From positions 1 to 50,776 of the forward strand of contig NZ_JAGMUL010000097.1 of NCBI RefSeq assembly GCF_019049285.1: a stretch of 50,776 bases of DNA. Direction: 5' to 3'. Made by a program: the position numbers and the translations under genes. The stretch is from Streptomyces sp. AC550_RSS872. GTDB taxonomy: Bacteria > Actinomycetota > Actinomycetes > Streptomycetales > Streptomycetaceae. This document shows, piece after piece, positions 1 through 7,336 of the stretch. The notes under the pieces were generated by a model. It saw nothing but the letters and a program-made list of their open reading frames with translations. It was not told the DNA's origin and ran no database searches. Every line of letters begins with the position of its first letter. Within the stretch, counting starts at the first letter, position 1.

Positions 1-145
1 CCTGGGGTCCGCGAGCCACGCGGGCCAATTGAGGGATCTGCGGGGGTGGGTGCGGGGGGCTGGGCGCGGGGGGTGGGGCATGTGCCGTCGCTGGGGCGTG
101 GGTTGGGTGCGACGTGACGCGAGATGCGAGGGACGCGAGGGATGC

Positions 146-264
146 GATGCCTGCGGCGGCCTGCTGGTGTTCGGTGGGGGTGCGCGTGGCGGTTCGGTGC
201 GTGGGTCGGGGTGCGAGGGATGCCTGCGGCGGCCTGCTGGTGTTCGGTGGGGGTGCGCGTGGCG
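146..264. repeat. Tandem duplication with 73-bp period
   Basis: A block of about 45 bp starting GATGCCTGCGGCGGCCTG at 146 recurs almost exactly at 219. After the identical core the copies differ by a two-base insertion (GTGGCGG against GTGGCGCGG). Both are followed by similar GTGGGTCGG text, so the full unit may be about 65-73 bp. No protein is conserved across it. Confidence 0.75.
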
Positions 265-283
265 CGGTTCGGTGGGTGGGTGG

Positions 284-447
284 GTCGGTGCCGCGCCGGG
301 GGTGTCCGCCCTCGGTCCGGTGGCAGGCGTTGCGCGAGAGGTCCTGTCCCTTGACACCGGACTGAGGTCGGGGCCGCGCCGGGGGGTGTCCGTCCTCGGT
401 CCGGTGGCAGGCGTTGCGCGAGAGGTCCTGTTCCTTGACACCGGACT
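284..447. repeat. Tandem duplication with 84-bp period
   Basis: Two near-identical copies, about 284-363 and 367-447, each contain GGTCCGGTGGCAGGCGTTGC and end in TTGACACCGGACT. The text at 311 realigns at 395, an offset of 84 bp, with only a few substitutions (CCGCC/CCGTC, GTCCC/GTTCC). TTGACACCGGACT contains a TTGACA hexamer in both copies, but no matching -10 box was seen. Confidence 0.75.
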
Positions 448-570
448 CTGCGGGCGGGCACTCCCCGACACGTCCCCTTCGCGCCGCGGGCGACTGCGGC
501 CCGGTGGGGCCATCGCCCCATCTCGCCCCCGACGGGCGGATGATGCCGGATGCGCGATCGACGGCCGGTG

Positions 571-780
571 GGGGCTGGTCGCGCGGTTCCCCGCGCCCCT
601 GTGGGGCGATGCAGCCCCGCACCCTTCAACCCACCCGCAGGCCCGGACACCTCCAGCCCGTCCGGCGTTTGAGGACGAGGCCGTGCAGGCCGACGGGGGT
701 CCAGGGGGCGGAGCCCCCTGGCGGGGTGGAAGGGGCGGAGCCCCTGGGGATGGGACGGGTAGGGGCGGCGGGGGCGAGAG
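571..780. repeat. Composite GC-rich intergenic element with hairpins
   Basis: This starts GGGGCTGGTCGCGCGGTTCC, related in part to the dispersed element at 17205 and 29936 (shared GCTGGTCGCGC and CCCCGCGCCCC text). It then holds a CCGTCCGGCGTTTGAGGACG segment and two perfect hairpins: CCAGGGGGC/GCCCCCTGG (701-721) and AGGGGC/GCCCCT (731-745), each with a GGA loop. From memory, segments like this recur between genes in many Streptomyces genomes. It may act as a terminator for flanking genes. Confidence 0.55.
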
Positions 781-847
781 ACCCCCGGGGTCGGGCAGGA
801 GGGCGCGGTGGAGTCCCCGGGGCCGGACGGGGACTTGGGTACGGCGG

Positions 848-1141
848 CTAGTCGGCCAGGTGGCGTTCCACCGTCTCGACCTTGGAGGTGAGACCGTCCG
901 TCACGCCGGGGCGGATGTCCGCCTTGAGGACAAGGGAGACGCGAGGCGCGCGGGACTCGACCGCGGCCACGGCTCGCTTGACCACGTCCATGACCTCGTC
1001 CCACTCACCCTCGACGGAGGTGAACATCGCGTCGGTGCGGTTGGGCAGGCCGGACTCCCGGACCACTCGGACGGCGTCGGCGACGTACTCCCCCACGTCC
1101 TCGCCGACGCCCAGCGGTGTCACGGAGAACGCGACGATCAT
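848..1141 (-). CDS. MTH1187-family thiamine-binding protein
   Basis: This 97-aa protein matches the MTH1187/YkoF-like fold (formerly DUF77). It begins MIVAFSVTPLGVGEDVGEYV, continues with a region around residues 40-50 that includes the family-typical TSVEGEWDEVM, and ends with a second beta-alpha-beta half (APRVSLVLKADIRPG). Family members are small cytoplasmic ferredoxin-fold oligomers that bind thiamine or related pyrimidines. No enzymatic residue set is known. The ATG at 1139-1141 overlaps the TGA of the upstream membrane-protein gene by four bases, so the two are co-transcribed and probably translationally coupled. A purine-rich AAGGAAGGG lies upstream inside that gene. The family is well supported; the ligand is inferred. 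Confidence 0.85.
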   Translation of the reverse strand: MIVAFSVTPLGVGEDVGEYVADAVRVVRESGLPNRTDAMFTSVEGEWDEVMDVVKRAVAAVESRAPRVSLVLKADIRPGVTDGLTSKVETVERHLAD

Positions 1142-1482
1142 GCGTTGACGATCCCTTCCTTACGGGCGCGGGTGGCGATGACCGCGTCCTCGGCCTCGCG
1201 CTTGAGCTTGCGGTCGGCGAAGAAGCCGCCGGTCGGCAGGACGGAGAGGACGAAGTAGAGGGCGGCGGTCTTCAGCGGCCACTTGGCACGGTTCCAGGCG
1301 TCCGCCCAGAAGATCACGTACAGGATGAAGAGGACGCCGTGGACCGCACCCATCACGGGCACCGCGTTGAAGTCCGTGGTCCGCTTCAGCACCGAGCAGA
1401 CGAGCAGGAGCAGGAACGACACCGCCTCGGGGGTCGAGACGAGGCGGAGGCGGCGGAGGGCGGTGGCGGTCTTGATGTCCAC
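1138..1482 (-). CDS. DUF3817 small integral membrane protein
   Basis: This 114-aa protein has about three hydrophobic segments (around residues 18-36, 43-63 and 71-90). The sequence GAVHGVLFILYVIFW and the C-terminal FFADRKLKREAE are typical of the actinobacterial DUF3817/YdgC-like family, whose function is unknown. The start is a GTG at 1480-1482, preceded by AAGGTGACCC as a plausible ribosome site. Its stop overlaps the start of the thiamine-binding-protein gene, making a two-gene operon. It is transcribed away from the AIM24 genes, with a 198-bp divergent promoter region between. Positively charged cytoplasmic tails are visible at both ends. Confidence 0.85.
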   Translation of the reverse strand: MDIKTATALRRLRLVSTPEAVSFLLLLVCSVLKRTTDFNAVPVMGAVHGVLFILYVIFWADAWNRAKWPLKTAALYFVLSVLPTGGFFADRKLKREAEDAVIATRARKEGIVNA

Positions 1483-1540
1483 GGGTCACCTTCGGTGGGT
1501 TGGGTGGTTTCGGGGGAGAGACGTCGGTCGCTCGGACTGA

Positions 1541-1560
1541 GCTTGTGAACGCAAGCACAA
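1541..1560. promoter_or_regulatory. Overlapping inverted repeats in divergent promoter region
   Basis: GCTTG (1541-1545) pairs with CAAGC (1552-1556), and TTGTG (1543-1547) pairs with CACAA (1556-1560). They lie between the DUF3817 gene (minus) and the AIM24 operon (plus). A regulator site is possible, but the arms are short and chance is not excluded. Confidence 0.3.
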
Positions 1561-1680
1561 ACGCTCGTCCATTGTGGCAAACGCCGGGGGGTGGGTCGGC
1601 CTCGGGGTGGCGTCAGGGGTGAAGTCCACCCCCAGGATCTGTTGGCGGTGGGCACCGGCGGTTACCTTCGCTGCGTGGCG

Positions 1681-2313
1681 ATGTTCCGACTGCAAGGCAG
1701 CAAGGTGCTCGCCGTCGACATGACCGGGGATGCCGTGAAGGCGAAGAACGGCTCGATGGTCGCGTACGACGGGCAGATGACCTTCAAGAAGATGAGCGGT
1801 GGGGGTGAGGGCCTGCGGGGCATGGTGACCCGGCGGCTCACCGGTGAGCAGATGACGGTGATGGAGGTGAAGGGGCATGGGACGTGCTGGTTCGCGGACC
1901 GGGCCTCCGAGATCAACCTGGTGAGCCTCCAGGGCGACAAGCTGTACGTCGAGTCGAGCAATCTGCTCGCCACGGACGCGGGGCTGCGGACAGGGACCAG
2001 CTTTACCGGGATGCGCGGCGCCTCACAGGGGAACGGGCTGTTCACGACCACCGTCGAGGGGCACGGCCAGGCGGCGATCATGTCGGACGGTCCGGCCGTG
2101 GTGTTGCGGGTCAGCTCGCAGTACCCGTTGACCGTCGATCCGGGGGCTTACGTGGCCCATCAGGGGAATCTGCGGCAGTCCTTCCAGTCCGGTGTGACGT
2201 TCCGCACGTTCATGGGGGAAGGCGGCGGCGAGGCCTTCCAGATCCGGTTCGAAGGGGACGGGCTGGTGTACGTACAGCCGAGCGAGCGGAACACGATCGC
2301 GGGGGACGTGTGA
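1681..2313 (+). CDS. AIM24 family protein, first of three
   Basis: This protein is 210 aa from the ATG at 1681. An open frame extends upstream to 1591, but its sequence is not family-like, whereas MFRLQGSKVLAVDMTG is a typical AIM24/TraB-like start. It shows the AIM24 beta-helical pattern: a GxxxVAYDGQMTF strand near residues 26-38, GTCWFADRASEINLV, GLFTTTVEGHGQ near 120, a VDPGAYVAHQGNL strand near 145, and a C-terminal GEAFQIRFEGDGLVYVQ. The eukaryotic namesake acts in mitochondrial inner-membrane organisation; the bacterial function is unknown. One base separates its stop from the ATG of the second paralogue. The upstream ribosome site is weak, so a short leader or leaderless start is possible. 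Confidence 0.88.
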   Translation: MFRLQGSKVLAVDMTGDAVKAKNGSMVAYDGQMTFKKMSGGGEGLRGMVTRRLTGEQMTVMEVKGHGTCWFADRASEINLVSLQGDKLYVESSNLLATDAGLRTGTSFTGMRGASQGNGLFTTTVEGHGQAAIMSDGPAVVLRVSSQYPLTVDPGAYVAHQGNLRQSFQSGVTFRTFMGEGGGEAFQIRFEGDGLVYVQPSERNTIAGDV

Positions 2314-2314
2314 G

Positions 2315-2965
2315 ATGGGCTTCCGCGAGATCAATTCCAAGATGGTCGAGGCGACCGTCATGCCGGGGCAGCGGCTGTTCAGCCAGCGCGGGGCCATGCT
2401 CGCCTACAAGGGCGAGGTGTCCTTCACTCCCAACATGAGCGGCGGTCAGGGCGGGATCATGTCGATGATCGGGCGCCGGGTGGCGAACGAGGACACCCCG
2501 CTGATGGCCGTCGAGGGCAGCGGGACCGTGCTCTTCGGGCACGGCGGGCATCACGTCCAGGTGATCAACCTCTCCGGCGACACCCTGTGCGTCGAGGCGG
2601 ACCGCCTCCTCGCCTTCGAGGGCACCCTCCAGCAGGGCACGATGTTCCTCGGCTCGCAGGGCGGGGTCATGGGCATGGTGCGGGGGCAGGTCAGCGGGCA
2701 GGGGTTGTTCACGACGACCCTGAAGGGGCACGGGGCCGTGGCCGTCATGGCACACGGTGGTGTCTTCGAGATTCCGATCACCCCGCAGCGCCCGGTCCAT
2801 GTGGACCCCCAGGCCTACGTCGCCCACCACGGCGACGTGCGCAACAAGCTGTCCACCGCGCTGGGCTGGCGCGACATGGTGGGCCGGGGCTCCGGTGAGG
2901 CCTTCCAGCTGGAGCTCAGCGGAAGCGGTGCGGTGTACGTCCAGGCTTCGGAGGAGAAGCTGTGA
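2315..2965 (+). CDS. AIM24 family protein, second of three
   Basis: This 216-aa paralogue of the preceding gene shares the same landmarks: AYKGEVSFTPNMSGG near residue 32, GSGTVLFGHGGHHVQVI near 70, QGLFTTTLKGHGAVAVMAHG near 130, VDPQAYVAHHGDVRNKL near 163 and GEAFQLELSGSGAVYVQ at the end. The ATG lies one base after the preceding TGA, and its own TGA overlaps the GTG of the third gene (GTGA). The three genes therefore form one transcription unit and their products may assemble together. No membrane segment or signal peptide is seen, so a cytoplasmic or peripheral membrane location is inferred. Confidence 0.88.
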   Translation: MGFREINSKMVEATVMPGQRLFSQRGAMLAYKGEVSFTPNMSGGQGGIMSMIGRRVANEDTPLMAVEGSGTVLFGHGGHHVQVINLSGDTLCVEADRLLAFEGTLQQGTMFLGSQGGVMGMVRGQVSGQGLFTTTLKGHGAVAVMAHGGVFEIPITPQRPVHVDPQAYVAHHGDVRNKLSTALGWRDMVGRGSGEAFQLELSGSGAVYVQASEEKL

Positions 2966-3759
2966 GCCAGTATCCGGGTGCGGGTCCGACCGTGTTCGAC
3001 CCCATGACGCTGCCCTGCGACGACAACGTCAACGCCTACACCTTCTGCGTGGAGCTCAAGGGGAGCCAGTGGTTCCTTCAGAAGGGGAAGATGATCGCCT
3101 ACTACGGCTCGATGGAGTTCAACGGCGTCGGGCACGGGCGACTCGACCAGCTTGTCCGTACGTCCTTTCATTCGCCACTGCACGCCAGTGACTGGGTCGT
3201 GGCGGCGGGCTCCGGCAAGATGCTGCTCGCTGACCGGGCCTTCGACGTCAATTCGTACGACCTCGAAGACGGCAACCTGACCATTCGCTCGGGCAACCTG
3301 CTCGCTTTTCAGCCAAGTCTTGCCCTCAAGCAATCAATCGTGCCGGGTTTTCTGACACTGATCGGAACCGGAAAGTTCGTGGCCGCATCTAACGGTCCGG
3401 TGGTGTTCATGGAACCCCCGATCCGGGTGGACCCGCAGGCGCTCGTCGGCTGGGCCGACTGCCCGTCGCCGTGCCACCACTACGACCATGGCTACATGAC
3501 CGGCGTAATGGGCGGTCTACGTGCACTGACAGGCCTCGGCGGGGCCTCCGGAGAGGAGCATCAGTTCGAGTTCGCCGGAGCCGGTACGGTCCTGCTCCAG
3601 TCGACCGAGACCCTGATGGCCGAGCAGGCCACGGGGGCAGTTCCGTCGGGGGCCGGAGTACCGGGTGCCGGCGGGACGCACACAAGCCCTTCACAGACGG
3701 CCGGCACACAGCGCCTTCCCGGACAGCTCGGAGACCTCCAGCGTCGCTTCGGGCTGTGA
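2962..3759 (+). CDS. AIM24 family protein, third and most divergent
   Basis: This 265-aa protein starts at the GTG overlapping the stop of the second paralogue. It keeps the fold markers (KGKMIAYYGSMEFNG near residue 48, VVAAGSGKMLLADRAFDVN near 82, IRVDPQALVGWADC near 154, HQFEFAGAGTVLLQSTE near 210) but differs from its neighbours. It carries a CPSPCHHYDHGY segment with clustered Cys and His (about residues 168-179) that could bind metal, and a C-terminal tail of about 45 residues rich in Gly, Ala, Thr and Pro. The tail looks disordered. A nested palindrome at 3776 follows the stop. The function is unknown; the operon suggests a complex of three related subunits. Confidence 0.85.
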   Translation: MSQYPGAGPTVFDPMTLPCDDNVNAYTFCVELKGSQWFLQKGKMIAYYGSMEFNGVGHGRLDQLVRTSFHSPLHASDWVVAAGSGKMLLADRAFDVNSYDLEDGNLTIRSGNLLAFQPSLALKQSIVPGFLTLIGTGKFVAASNGPVVFMEPPIRVDPQALVGWADCPSPCHHYDHGYMTGVMGGLRALTGLGGASGEEHQFEFAGAGTVLLQSTETLMAEQATGAVPSGAGVPGAGGTHTSPSQTAGTQRLPGQLGDLQRRFGL

Positions 3760-3775
3760 GCGGTAGTCTGCGGAG

Positions 3776-3812
3776 TGTGACATCGAACGTGTGCGCACAC
3801 AGGGATGTCACA
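3776..3812. promoter_or_regulatory. Nested palindrome between AIM24 operon and marR
   Basis: The outer arms TGTGACATC (3776-3784) and GATGTCACA (3804-3812) surround a perfect 12-bp palindrome GTGTGCGCACAC (3789-3800). The two symmetries are almost concentric. It begins 16 bp after the AIM24 stop and ends 48 bp before the MarR ATG. It could be a dimeric-regulator operator, possibly for MarR autoregulation, or a terminator hairpin of the AIM24 operon, or both. The geometry is directly seen; the role is inferred. Confidence 0.6.
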
Positions 3813-3860
3813 GAAAACCCTCGCTAGTTCGCCTTTCAACTTTTTAGGTAGACTTCATTC

Positions 3861-4337
3861 ATGGAGACCGAGACGGCCACCCACTGGCTGACCGATGCGG
3901 AGCAGTGCGCCTGGCGCACCCACCTGGAGGTCAACAGGCTCTTGACGTACCAGCTCGAGAAGGACCTCCAGCCGTTCGGCCTGACGATGAACGACTACGA
4001 GATCCTGGTGAACCTCTCCGAGTCGGAGGACGTACGGATGCGGATGAGCGACCTCGCGTCGGCCACCCTCCAGTCCAAGAGCCGCCTGTCCCACCAGATC
4101 ACCCGGATGGAGAACGCGAACCTGGTCCGGCGTGAGAACTGCGAGTCCGACCGCCGCGGGCTCTACGCGGTCCTCACCGAGCACGGCATGGAGACGATGC
4201 AGAAGGTCGCGCCGCATCATGTGGCGTCGGTGCGCAGGCACTTCATCGACCTGCTGTCCCTCGACTCCCTGACCGAGCTCGACAAGGCCCTCAAGCCCAT
4301 CGCCGAACACCTGCGCGGCCAGCGGGGACGTCCGTAA
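3861..4337 (+). CDS. MarR family transcriptional regulator
   Basis: This 158-aa protein has a typical MarR layout: an N-terminal dimerisation helix, a winged helix-turn-helix at about residues 55-110 (MRMSDLASATLQSKSRLSHQ is the recognition region, then ENCESDRRGLYAVLTEHG is the wing) and a C-terminal dimerisation helix. MarR dimers usually repress neighbouring genes and release DNA on binding a small ligand or on oxidation. A single Cys lies in the wing-proximal NCESDRR. A TAGACT box at 3849 sits only seven bases before the ATG and no clear ribosome site is visible, so the mRNA may be leaderless. The nested palindrome at 3776-3812 is the obvious candidate operator. The ligand is unknown. Confidence 0.9.
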   Translation: METETATHWLTDAEQCAWRTHLEVNRLLTYQLEKDLQPFGLTMNDYEILVNLSESEDVRMRMSDLASATLQSKSRLSHQITRMENANLVRRENCESDRRGLYAVLTEHGMETMQKVAPHHVASVRRHFIDLLSLDSLTELDKALKPIAEHLRGQRGRP

Positions 4338-4352
4338 CCCCGGCCCCCGGGG
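4338..4352. terminator. Compact hairpin between convergent genes
   Basis: CCCCGG (4338-4343) and CCGGGG (4347-4352) pair around a CCC loop. The hairpin fills exactly the 15 bases between the stop of the MarR gene and the stop of the histidine kinase gene. It would serve both strands as a short bidirectional terminator, although it has no T-tract. Confidence 0.5.
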
Positions 4353-5777
4353 TCAGTGAGCCTGCGGCAGGCGGAGTTCGAACAGGGCTCCGCCCGCCGG
4401 CGCCCGGCCAACGGTGAGCGTGCCACCGTGCCGTACGGCGACGTCGCGGGCGATGGCCAGGCCAAGACCGGCACCGCCGTCGTCGCGGCTGCGGGCCTCG
4501 TCCAGCCGGACGAACCGCTCGAAGATCCGCTCCCGGTCGGCCTCGGCCACCCCGTCCCCGTCGTCGGCGACGGCCACGACGGCCCACTCCCCCTGCCGGT
4601 CGACGGTCACCGTGACCGCCGAGCGGGCGTGCCGCCCGGCGTTGTCCAGCAGGTTGGTGAGGATCCGCCCGACCTGTGCCCGCGACCCCGCCACCTCCAC
4701 GGCCTGCGTGTCCGCCGTCACACCCGCGCGCCCCTCGGCCTGCTGCCGGGCCAGCGCGCCGAGGTCGAACCGCGTGTCACCGGGTCTCTCTCCCGCGTCC
4801 AGACGGGCGAGCAGCAGCAGATCCGCCGCCAGTGCCTGGAGCCGTACGGTGTCCTGCACGGCGCCGTCGAGGTCGAGCAACTCGGGGTGGGCGGCGCCCA
4901 CTTCGAGCTGGGTGCGCAGCGACGCGACCGGGCTGCGCAGTTCGTGCGAGGCATCGGCTACGAACCGGCGCTGGCGTTCCACCGAGGCCTGGAGGGCGGC
5001 CAGCGTCTCGTTCGTGGTCAGCGCGAGGCGGGCGACCTCGTCGTGCGTGTCCGGCACCGGCACCCGGCGCGCGAGGTCCTCGGACGCGGTGATCGCGGCC
5101 ATCTCGGTGCGGATGCCCTCGACCGGGCGCAGGGCGCGCCGGGTGACCAGCCAGGTGACGCCCGCGACGACGGCGAGCAGCAGCGGGAATCCGATCAGCA
5201 GGGCGGTCGACGCCGTACCCACGGCGCTCTGCTCGGCGGAGAGCGGCGCCCCGGCGTGGACGGTGAGGGTGCCCCTGTCCTCGAACTCGACCTCGACGGC
5301 GGCGAAACGGTAGTCCGCGGTCTTGCCGTCGAGGGTGGCGGAGCCGTTGCTGTAGTCGGTGTCCGTGCCGATCTCACCGGCCTCGGGGGCCTGGCCGGAG
5401 GCGCGGTCGTCCGAGTCGTCGGCGTCCTCGCGGCCCGTGCCGCCGGTGGCCGTGCGCGGGTGCACGGCGTCGACGCCCGTACCGCTGATCTTCTCCAGGT
5501 CCTCGCTGGCCGCGACCAGGTTCCCGTTCTCGTCGACGATCTGGACCGGCCGATCGTCGTCGTCGAGCGCGGACAGCCGGCCGTAGGGCCGCCCGTCGGA
5601 CAGTTCGACGGCGATGTTCCGTGCGGTGCCCGCGGCCTCCGCTGCCGCCTGGCCGGTCAGGTTGGACCGCAGCGACAGCAGTACGGCGGTACCGGCAGCG
5701 ACCAGTGCCACGGCGACGACGAGGGTGGCGGCCAGGGTCGCCCGGGACCGGACGGAACCGAAGAGCCGGCGGCTCAT
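4353..5777 (-). CDS. OmpR-type sensor histidine kinase
   Basis: This 474-aa membrane kinase has a transmembrane segment at about residues 13-35, an extracytoplasmic domain at about 36-188 containing an acidic low-complexity stretch near 113-128, and a second membrane segment at about 189-211. HAMP follows (212-265), then the H-box FVADASHELRSPVASL with phospho-accepting His278. The ATPase domain shows the N-box NLLDNAGRHA (375-384), the G1 box DDGDGV (405-410), the F box RFVRLDE and the G2 box GAGLGL (435-440). The ATG overlaps the stop of the response regulator gene by four bases, so the pair is one operon. The divergent secreted PepSY protein may be a target or accessory sensor. The signal is unknown. 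Confidence 0.93.
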   Translation of the reverse strand: MSRRLFGSVRSRATLAATLVVAVALVAAGTAVLLSLRSNLTGQAAAEAAGTARNIAVELSDGRPYGRLSALDDDDRPVQIVDENGNLVAASEDLEKISGTGVDAVHPRTATGGTGREDADDSDDRASGQAPEAGEIGTDTDYSNGSATLDGKTADYRFAAVEVEFEDRGTLTVHAGAPLSAEQSAVGTASTALLIGFPLLLAVVAGVTWLVTRRALRPVEGIRTEMAAITASEDLARRVPVPDTHDEVARLALTTNETLAALQASVERQRRFVADASHELRSPVASLRTQLEVGAAHPELLDLDGAVQDTVRLQALAADLLLLARLDAGERPGDTRFDLGALARQQAEGRAGVTADTQAVEVAGSRAQVGRILTNLLDNAGRHARSAVTVTVDRQGEWAVVAVADDGDGVAEADRERIFERFVRLDEARSRDDGGAGLGLAIARDVAVRHGGTLTVGRAPAGGALFELRLPQAH

Positions 5778-6451
5778 GGCGACGCCTCCATTCTCTCCAG
5801 CCGGTAGCCGGCCCCGCGCACCGTCCGGATGAGCCCGGCGCTCAGCTTGCGCCGCAGGGTGCTGACGTACACCTCGACGATGTTCGGGTCGCCCTCGTAC
5901 GCGAAGTCCCAGACGTGCTCCAGGATCTCCGCCTTGGACACCACCTCACCGGCCCGCACCACGAGCTGCTCCAGGACCGCGAACTCCTTGGCGGTGAGGA
6001 CTACTTCGCCGTCGCCGAGGAAGACGCGGCGCGCGGCGGTGTCGACCTTCAGATCCCCGTGGACGTGCACGGGCGAGGCCCCGGCGCCCTGTCCTCCGCG
6101 CCGCAGCAGCGCCTTGACGCGGGCGACGAGGACGACGTACGAGAAGGGCTTGGTCAGGTAGTCGTCGGCCCCGGTGTCCAGTCCCTCGGCCTCGTCGTAC
6201 TCGCCGTCCTTGGCGGTGAGCATCAGGATCGGCACGTCGTGGCCGGCGGCGCGCAGGGCGGCGCAGACGCGGTAGCCGTTCATGCCGGGCAGCATGATGT
6301 CCAGGATCACGAGGTCGTACGACCCCTCCGAGGCCCGGTACAGCCCCTCCCTGCCGTCGTGTACGACGTCGACGGCGTACCCCTCGGCCGTCAGTCCCTT
6401 GGCGAGCGACAGGGCCAGCCGCTTTTCGTCCTCCACGATCAACAGGCGCAT
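5774..6451 (-). CDS. OmpR/PhoB family response regulator
   Basis: This 225-aa protein has a receiver domain (1-120) with the acidic pocket Glu7/Asp8, phospho-acceptor Asp51 in LVILDIMLPGMNGY, Thr79 and Lys101. A winged-helix OmpR domain follows (about 128-222), ending in VSTLRRKLSAGLIRTVRGAGY, the standard DNA-binding signature. It is the partner of the overlapping histidine kinase gene. The ATG at 6449-6451 faces a 121-bp divergent promoter region with a palindrome and TTCAG direct repeats, the usual form of an OmpR-family site. Autoregulation and control of the PepSY gene are inferred. Confidence 0.94.
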   Translation of the reverse strand: MRLLIVEDEKRLALSLAKGLTAEGYAVDVVHDGREGLYRASEGSYDLVILDIMLPGMNGYRVCAALRAAGHDVPILMLTAKDGEYDEAEGLDTGADDYLTKPFSYVVLVARVKALLRRGGQGAGASPVHVHGDLKVDTAARRVFLGDGEVVLTAKEFAVLEQLVVRAGEVVSKAEILEHVWDFAYEGDPNIVEVYVSTLRRKLSAGLIRTVRGAGYRLERMEASP

Positions 6452-6474
6452 GCGTAAAGGTTCGCAAAGCGAAG

Positions 6475-6511
6475 CTGAAGATCTCTTCAGGGGGCTTCAG
6501 GTTCCTCTCAG
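6475..6511. promoter_or_regulatory. Palindrome and TTCAG direct repeats in divergent promoter
   Basis: CTGAAGA (6475-6481) and TCTTCAG (6484-6490) form a perfect inverted repeat with a two-base centre. TTCAG then recurs at 6486-6490 and 6496-6500, with a related CTCAG at 6507-6511, about one helical turn apart. OmpR-family regulators commonly bind such spaced direct repeats. The site lies between the response regulator gene and the PepSY gene. Confidence 0.6.
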
Positions 6512-6572
6512 CGTCGGTTCGGCAGATTGGTCTCCGTCGAAAGCAATCGCAGCAAAACGGGAGGGAACCCCC

Positions 6573-7205
6573 ATGAAGCGCAACATCGTCATCGCCACCG
6601 TCGCCGCCGCGGCCCTGATCGGAGGCGGCACCGTCGCGGCCTACGCGTCCGGTGACGACGACAGCACGTCCACACAGCGTCAGTCGGCCGTCCGGGTCGC
6701 CGACGACCGGGACGACAGCGCGGAGGACGCGGCCGAGGACAAGGCGGACGACCGGGACGACGACGACCGTACGGCTGCCAACGGCACCCGTGTCACGGCA
6801 GCCGACGCGATCGCGGCCGCGCTCAAGCACACGCCGGGCACGGCCGTCTCCGCCGATCTGGACGACGACGGCTCCCACGTCTGGGAGGTGAACGTCGTCA
6901 AGGGCGACGGCTCCGACTACGACGTCCGGGTCTCCACCGACAACGGCAAGGTCCTCGGCGCCCAGCGCGACGACGATGACGACAACGACGGCCGCGAGGA
7001 CCTCGCCGCGCTGAAGGGCGCGCGTGTGGACGCCCGCGAGGCCGCCCGGGCCGGCGCCGCGAAGGGCACTGTCACCGACGTCGACCTGGACGACGACGGT
7101 CCCGCCGTCTGGAACGTGGAGACCACGAAGGGCGAGTGGAAGGTCGACCTGAAGACGGGCAAGGTCACGCAGGACCAGGACGACCGTGACGGCGACGACG
7201 ACTGA
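6573..7205 (+). CDS. Secreted acidic PepSY-domain protein
   Basis: The protein is 210 aa from the ATG at 6573, chosen because GGAGGG lies just upstream and MKRNIVIATVAAAALIGGGT is a signal peptide or membrane anchor; the open frame continues further upstream without family sequence. After an Asp-rich linker (about residues 28-66) come two PepSY-like repeats: about 72-128 (AADAIAAALKHTPG then HVWEVNVVKGDG and VRVSTDNGKVL) and about 146-204 (AREAARAGAAKGTVTDVDL then VWNVETTKGEWKVDLKTGKV). The protein is extremely acidic, with DDDDDN-type runs, which suggests cation binding. PepSY proteins next to OmpR-type systems are often regulated by, or modulate, the sensor. It lies divergent to that operon here. 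Confidence 0.85.
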   Translation: MKRNIVIATVAAAALIGGGTVAAYASGDDDSTSTQRQSAVRVADDRDDSAEDAAEDKADDRDDDDRTAANGTRVTAADAIAAALKHTPGTAVSADLDDDGSHVWEVNVVKGDGSDYDVRVSTDNGKVLGAQRDDDDDNDGREDLAALKGARVDAREAARAGAAKGTVTDVDLDDDGPAVWNVETTKGEWKVDLKTGKVTQDQDDRDGDDD

Positions 7206-7257
7206 CGGCCGACGGCAGGTAGCGCCTGACGGCCCGGGGACCGCGGATCATCGGCGA

Positions 7258-7317
7258 CTGCGGTGCGTCGTGGCTCGTCGCCCGCGCGGCGGAGTCGCAC
7301 ATCGATACCGTCCCGCG
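7258..7317. repeat. Degenerate copy of dispersed intergenic element
   Basis: CTGCGG, then TCGTGGCTCGTCGCCCGCGC, GCGGCGG and GCACATCGAT match, with gaps, the element at 17205-17284. The terminal hairpin is lost. It lies between the convergent PepSY and meaB genes. Confidence 0.5.
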
Positions 7318-7336
7318 TCTTCAGGTTGGCTGCGTT

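Larger units (their letters stand above)
1..847. other. Repeat-rich non-coding region
   Basis: No convincing gene is seen here. The long plus-strand open frames are very rich in Gly, Arg, Pro and Trp, have no family signature and run into the antisense of real genes, as expected from very high GC. The stretch holds two short tandem duplications (146-264 and 284-447) and a composite GC-rich element with hairpins (571-780). It lies downstream of the minus-strand gene ending at 848, so it is probably an intergenic repeat reservoir. The first genes beyond the left edge cannot be judged. Confidence 0.7.

Noticed and set aside
29..1258. 409-codon plus-strand frame at the left edge
   Set aside because: Low-complexity Gly/Arg/Trp sequence over repeats, continuing antisense through the two genuine minus-strand genes; no recognisable domain.
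3776..3812. CRP-like site (TGTGA...TCACA)
   Set aside because: The half-sites are 27 bp apart, whereas a CRP site has six bases between them; the nested palindrome is better viewed as another operator or a hairpin.
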